A stretch of DNA of 64,000 nucleotides, taken from positions 1-64,000 of the forward strand of contig NZ_CABUOD010000027.1 of assembly GCF_902493135.1 (NCBI RefSeq), in the 5' to 3' direction. How positions within the stretch are numbered: the stretch's first letter is position 1; each line of letters starts with the position of its first letter. The translations under genes and the position numbers were made by a program. Source of the DNA: an uncultured Parabacteroides sp. Lineage in GTDB: Bacteria; Bacteroidota; Bacteroidia; Bacteroidales; Tannerellaceae. This document shows, in pieces, positions 62,915 through 64,000 of this stretch. The notes beneath the pieces were generated by a model. The model searched no databases, was not told the origin of the DNA, and worked only from the letters and a program-made list of their open reading frames with translations.

Positions 62915-62922
62915 CAAAAATA
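62915..62922 (-). promoter_or_regulatory. Putative -7 box of ksgA
   Basis: The minus-strand TATTTTTG fits TAnnTTTG and is 58 bases before the preferred ksgA start. Confidence 0.45.
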
Positions 62923-62952
62923 CAACAAATAATTTAAAGTCATCTACGCATA

Positions 62953-63969
62953 ATGGATTTTAAAGCAATTCTACGCACGTTTCTCAAGATAATTCTCCCG
63001 CTTGCTTTCGGTTGTTTGCTTCTCTGGTATCTGTACAGTAAGATGGATATCGGCGAGATCTGGAATGTCATTCGCAAAGGCGTCCGCTACGAGATTATTC
63101 TTTTTTCGCTTTTGTTCGGCCTGGGAGCCAATATTATCCGGGGATTGCGTTGGGGATTGCTGATCCGTTCGCTGGGTGATAAGGTGAAGACGAGCAATGT
63201 GATTTATGCCGTGCTGGGGAATTACGCCGTGAACCTTGTGCTGCCGCGTGTCGGTGAGGTCTGGCGTTGCGGGATGATAACCAAATATGACAAGATCCCG
63301 TTTACCCGCCTGCTGGGAACGCTGCTGGTCGACCGTGTGAGCGATACCATCATGGTCGGGCTGATCACAATGTCCATCATTATCTTCAATTTTGGTTTCT
63401 TCCACAGCTTCTTTGCGAAAAACCCGGCGTTGCTGGAGGGTTTCCAGTCTATGTTCAACTCGATATGGATTTACGTGGCAGGCGTAATTTTTATTGCCGG
63501 AATTTGGTTTATATTCACATATATGAGTAACTTTACGCTGGTCAAGAAAGCAAAGTCGATGTTGCAGAACGTCTGGGACGGAATGAAGAGCATCTGGCTG
63601 ATGAAGCGTAAAGGTCTTTTCGTGATTGAAACACTGTTGATCTGGACAGGATATTTCCTGTATTTCTACATCACATTCTATGCTTTCGACTTTACCCGTG
63701 ACCTGGGCGTGACGGTCGGTCTGATCGCCTTTACGATGAGCAGTATCGCCGTGGCGGTACCCGTTCAGGGCGGTATCGGCCCGTGGCATTTTATGGTGAT
63801 CGCCACCTTGATGTGTTTCGGGGTAAGGGAAAACGATGCAGCGGCTTTCGCCCTGGTGGTGCATACGGTGCAAACCGCCTGGCTCGGACTTACGGGATTG
63901 TTCGGTGTGGTGGCGCTGCCCTTTGTAAACAAAGGAATTGACAATGGACAATTGACGATGGACAATTGA
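62953..63969 (+). CDS. Lysylphosphatidylglycerol synthase TM/flippase-like membrane protein
   Basis: A 338-residue integral membrane protein of the LPG_synthase_TM (PF03706, AglD/MprF-N-like) family, with about eight helices. Signatures: GANIIRGLRWGLLIRSLGDK, AVNLVLPRVGEVWRCGMITK, GTLLVDRVSDTIMVGLITMS and SSIAVAVPVQGGIGPWHFMV. Family members are linked to lipid flipping or transfer; the specific lipid is unknown. The last ten residues (GIDNGQLTMDN) are encoded by tandem GACAATG/GACAATT repeats, so the tail is repeat-derived. Confidence 0.88.
   Translation: MDFKAILRTFLKIILPLAFGCLLLWYLYSKMDIGEIWNVIRKGVRYEIILFSLLFGLGANIIRGLRWGLLIRSLGDKVKTSNVIYAVLGNYAVNLVLPRVGEVWRCGMITKYDKIPFTRLLGTLLVDRVSDTIMVGLITMSIIIFNFGFFHSFFAKNPALLEGFQSMFNSIWIYVAGVIFIAGIWFIFTYMSNFTLVKKAKSMLQNVWDGMKSIWLMKRKGLFVIETLLIWTGYFLYFYITFYAFDFTRDLGVTVGLIAFTMSSIAVAVPVQGGIGPWHFMVIATLMCFGVRENDAAAFALVVHTVQTAWLGLTGLFGVVALPFVNKGIDNGQLTMDN
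63940..63967. repeat. Tandem repeat GACAATG/GACAATT at the end of the flippase-like gene
   Basis: Four heptamers (GACAATG, GACAATT, GACGATG, GACAATT) form two 14-base units. They supply the last codons and part of the TGA stop of the gene. Confidence 0.85.
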
Positions 63970-64000
63970 ATGTCCGGTTGCCCATTCGATATATAACATT

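Noticed and set aside
62971..63999. Long minus-strand open frame opposite the flippase-like gene
   Set aside because: The plus-strand frame has clear membrane helices and family motifs; the minus frame is rich in His, Gln and Asp without hydrophobic segments, which is typical of an antisense shadow.

Overview
The window reads as chromosomal DNA of a gut Bacteroidales, most likely Parabacteroides or a close relative. The basis is two SusC/SusD loci each driven by an ECF sigma factor and FecR anti-sigma pair, repeated promoters with the Bacteroidetes -7 box TAnnTTTG, and Bacteroidetes-type housekeeping genes (folP-cdaA, pta-ackA, lpxH-like, lrgAB, mgtE, ksgA). The genus is inference; no rRNA or tRNA gene was seen.

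Layout. 1-9.2 kb: a decayed DUF1016 remnant, a membrane acyltransferase, two paralogous sensor histidine kinases and a FucP-like sugar transporter. 9.2-21.4 kb: an AAA-ATPase/PD-(D/E)XK gene, then the most notable module: a tyrosine recombinase whose stop codon abuts one of two perfect 20-bp inverted repeats (11821-11840 and 12258-12277). These bound a 417-bp segment carrying an outward promoter, followed by an HU-like/DUF4469 protein and two surface proteins of about 1,330 residues each. This looks like a phase-variable promoter inverton, drawn here in the probable OFF orientation. The recombinase carries Cys where the first catalytic Arg is expected.

21.4-32.4 kb (minus strand): a PfkB sugar kinase and PUL 1 (sigma, FecR, SusC, SusD, tandem-domain FAD oxidoreductase). 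32.5-37.8 kb: a GH43-GH51 arabinofuranosidase-type fusion and a DUF2339 membrane protein. 38.4-50.9 kb: PUL 2 (sigma, FecR, SusC, SusD, DUF5009 acyltransferase, glycosidase-like protein, FAD oxidoreductase). In both PULs a hairpin lies between susD and the downstream genes and another between fecR and susC, and both end in an FAD-dependent oxidoreductase.

51-64 kb is core genome: murF, folP, cdaA, pta-ackA, lpxH-like, a SufT-like gene, radC, efp, lrgAB, mgtE, ksgA and a flippase-like membrane protein. Heptanucleotide tandem repeats occur at gene 3' ends at five places, in two cases encoding the C-terminal residues of the upstream protein. A large imperfect palindrome sits between radC and the SufT-like gene.
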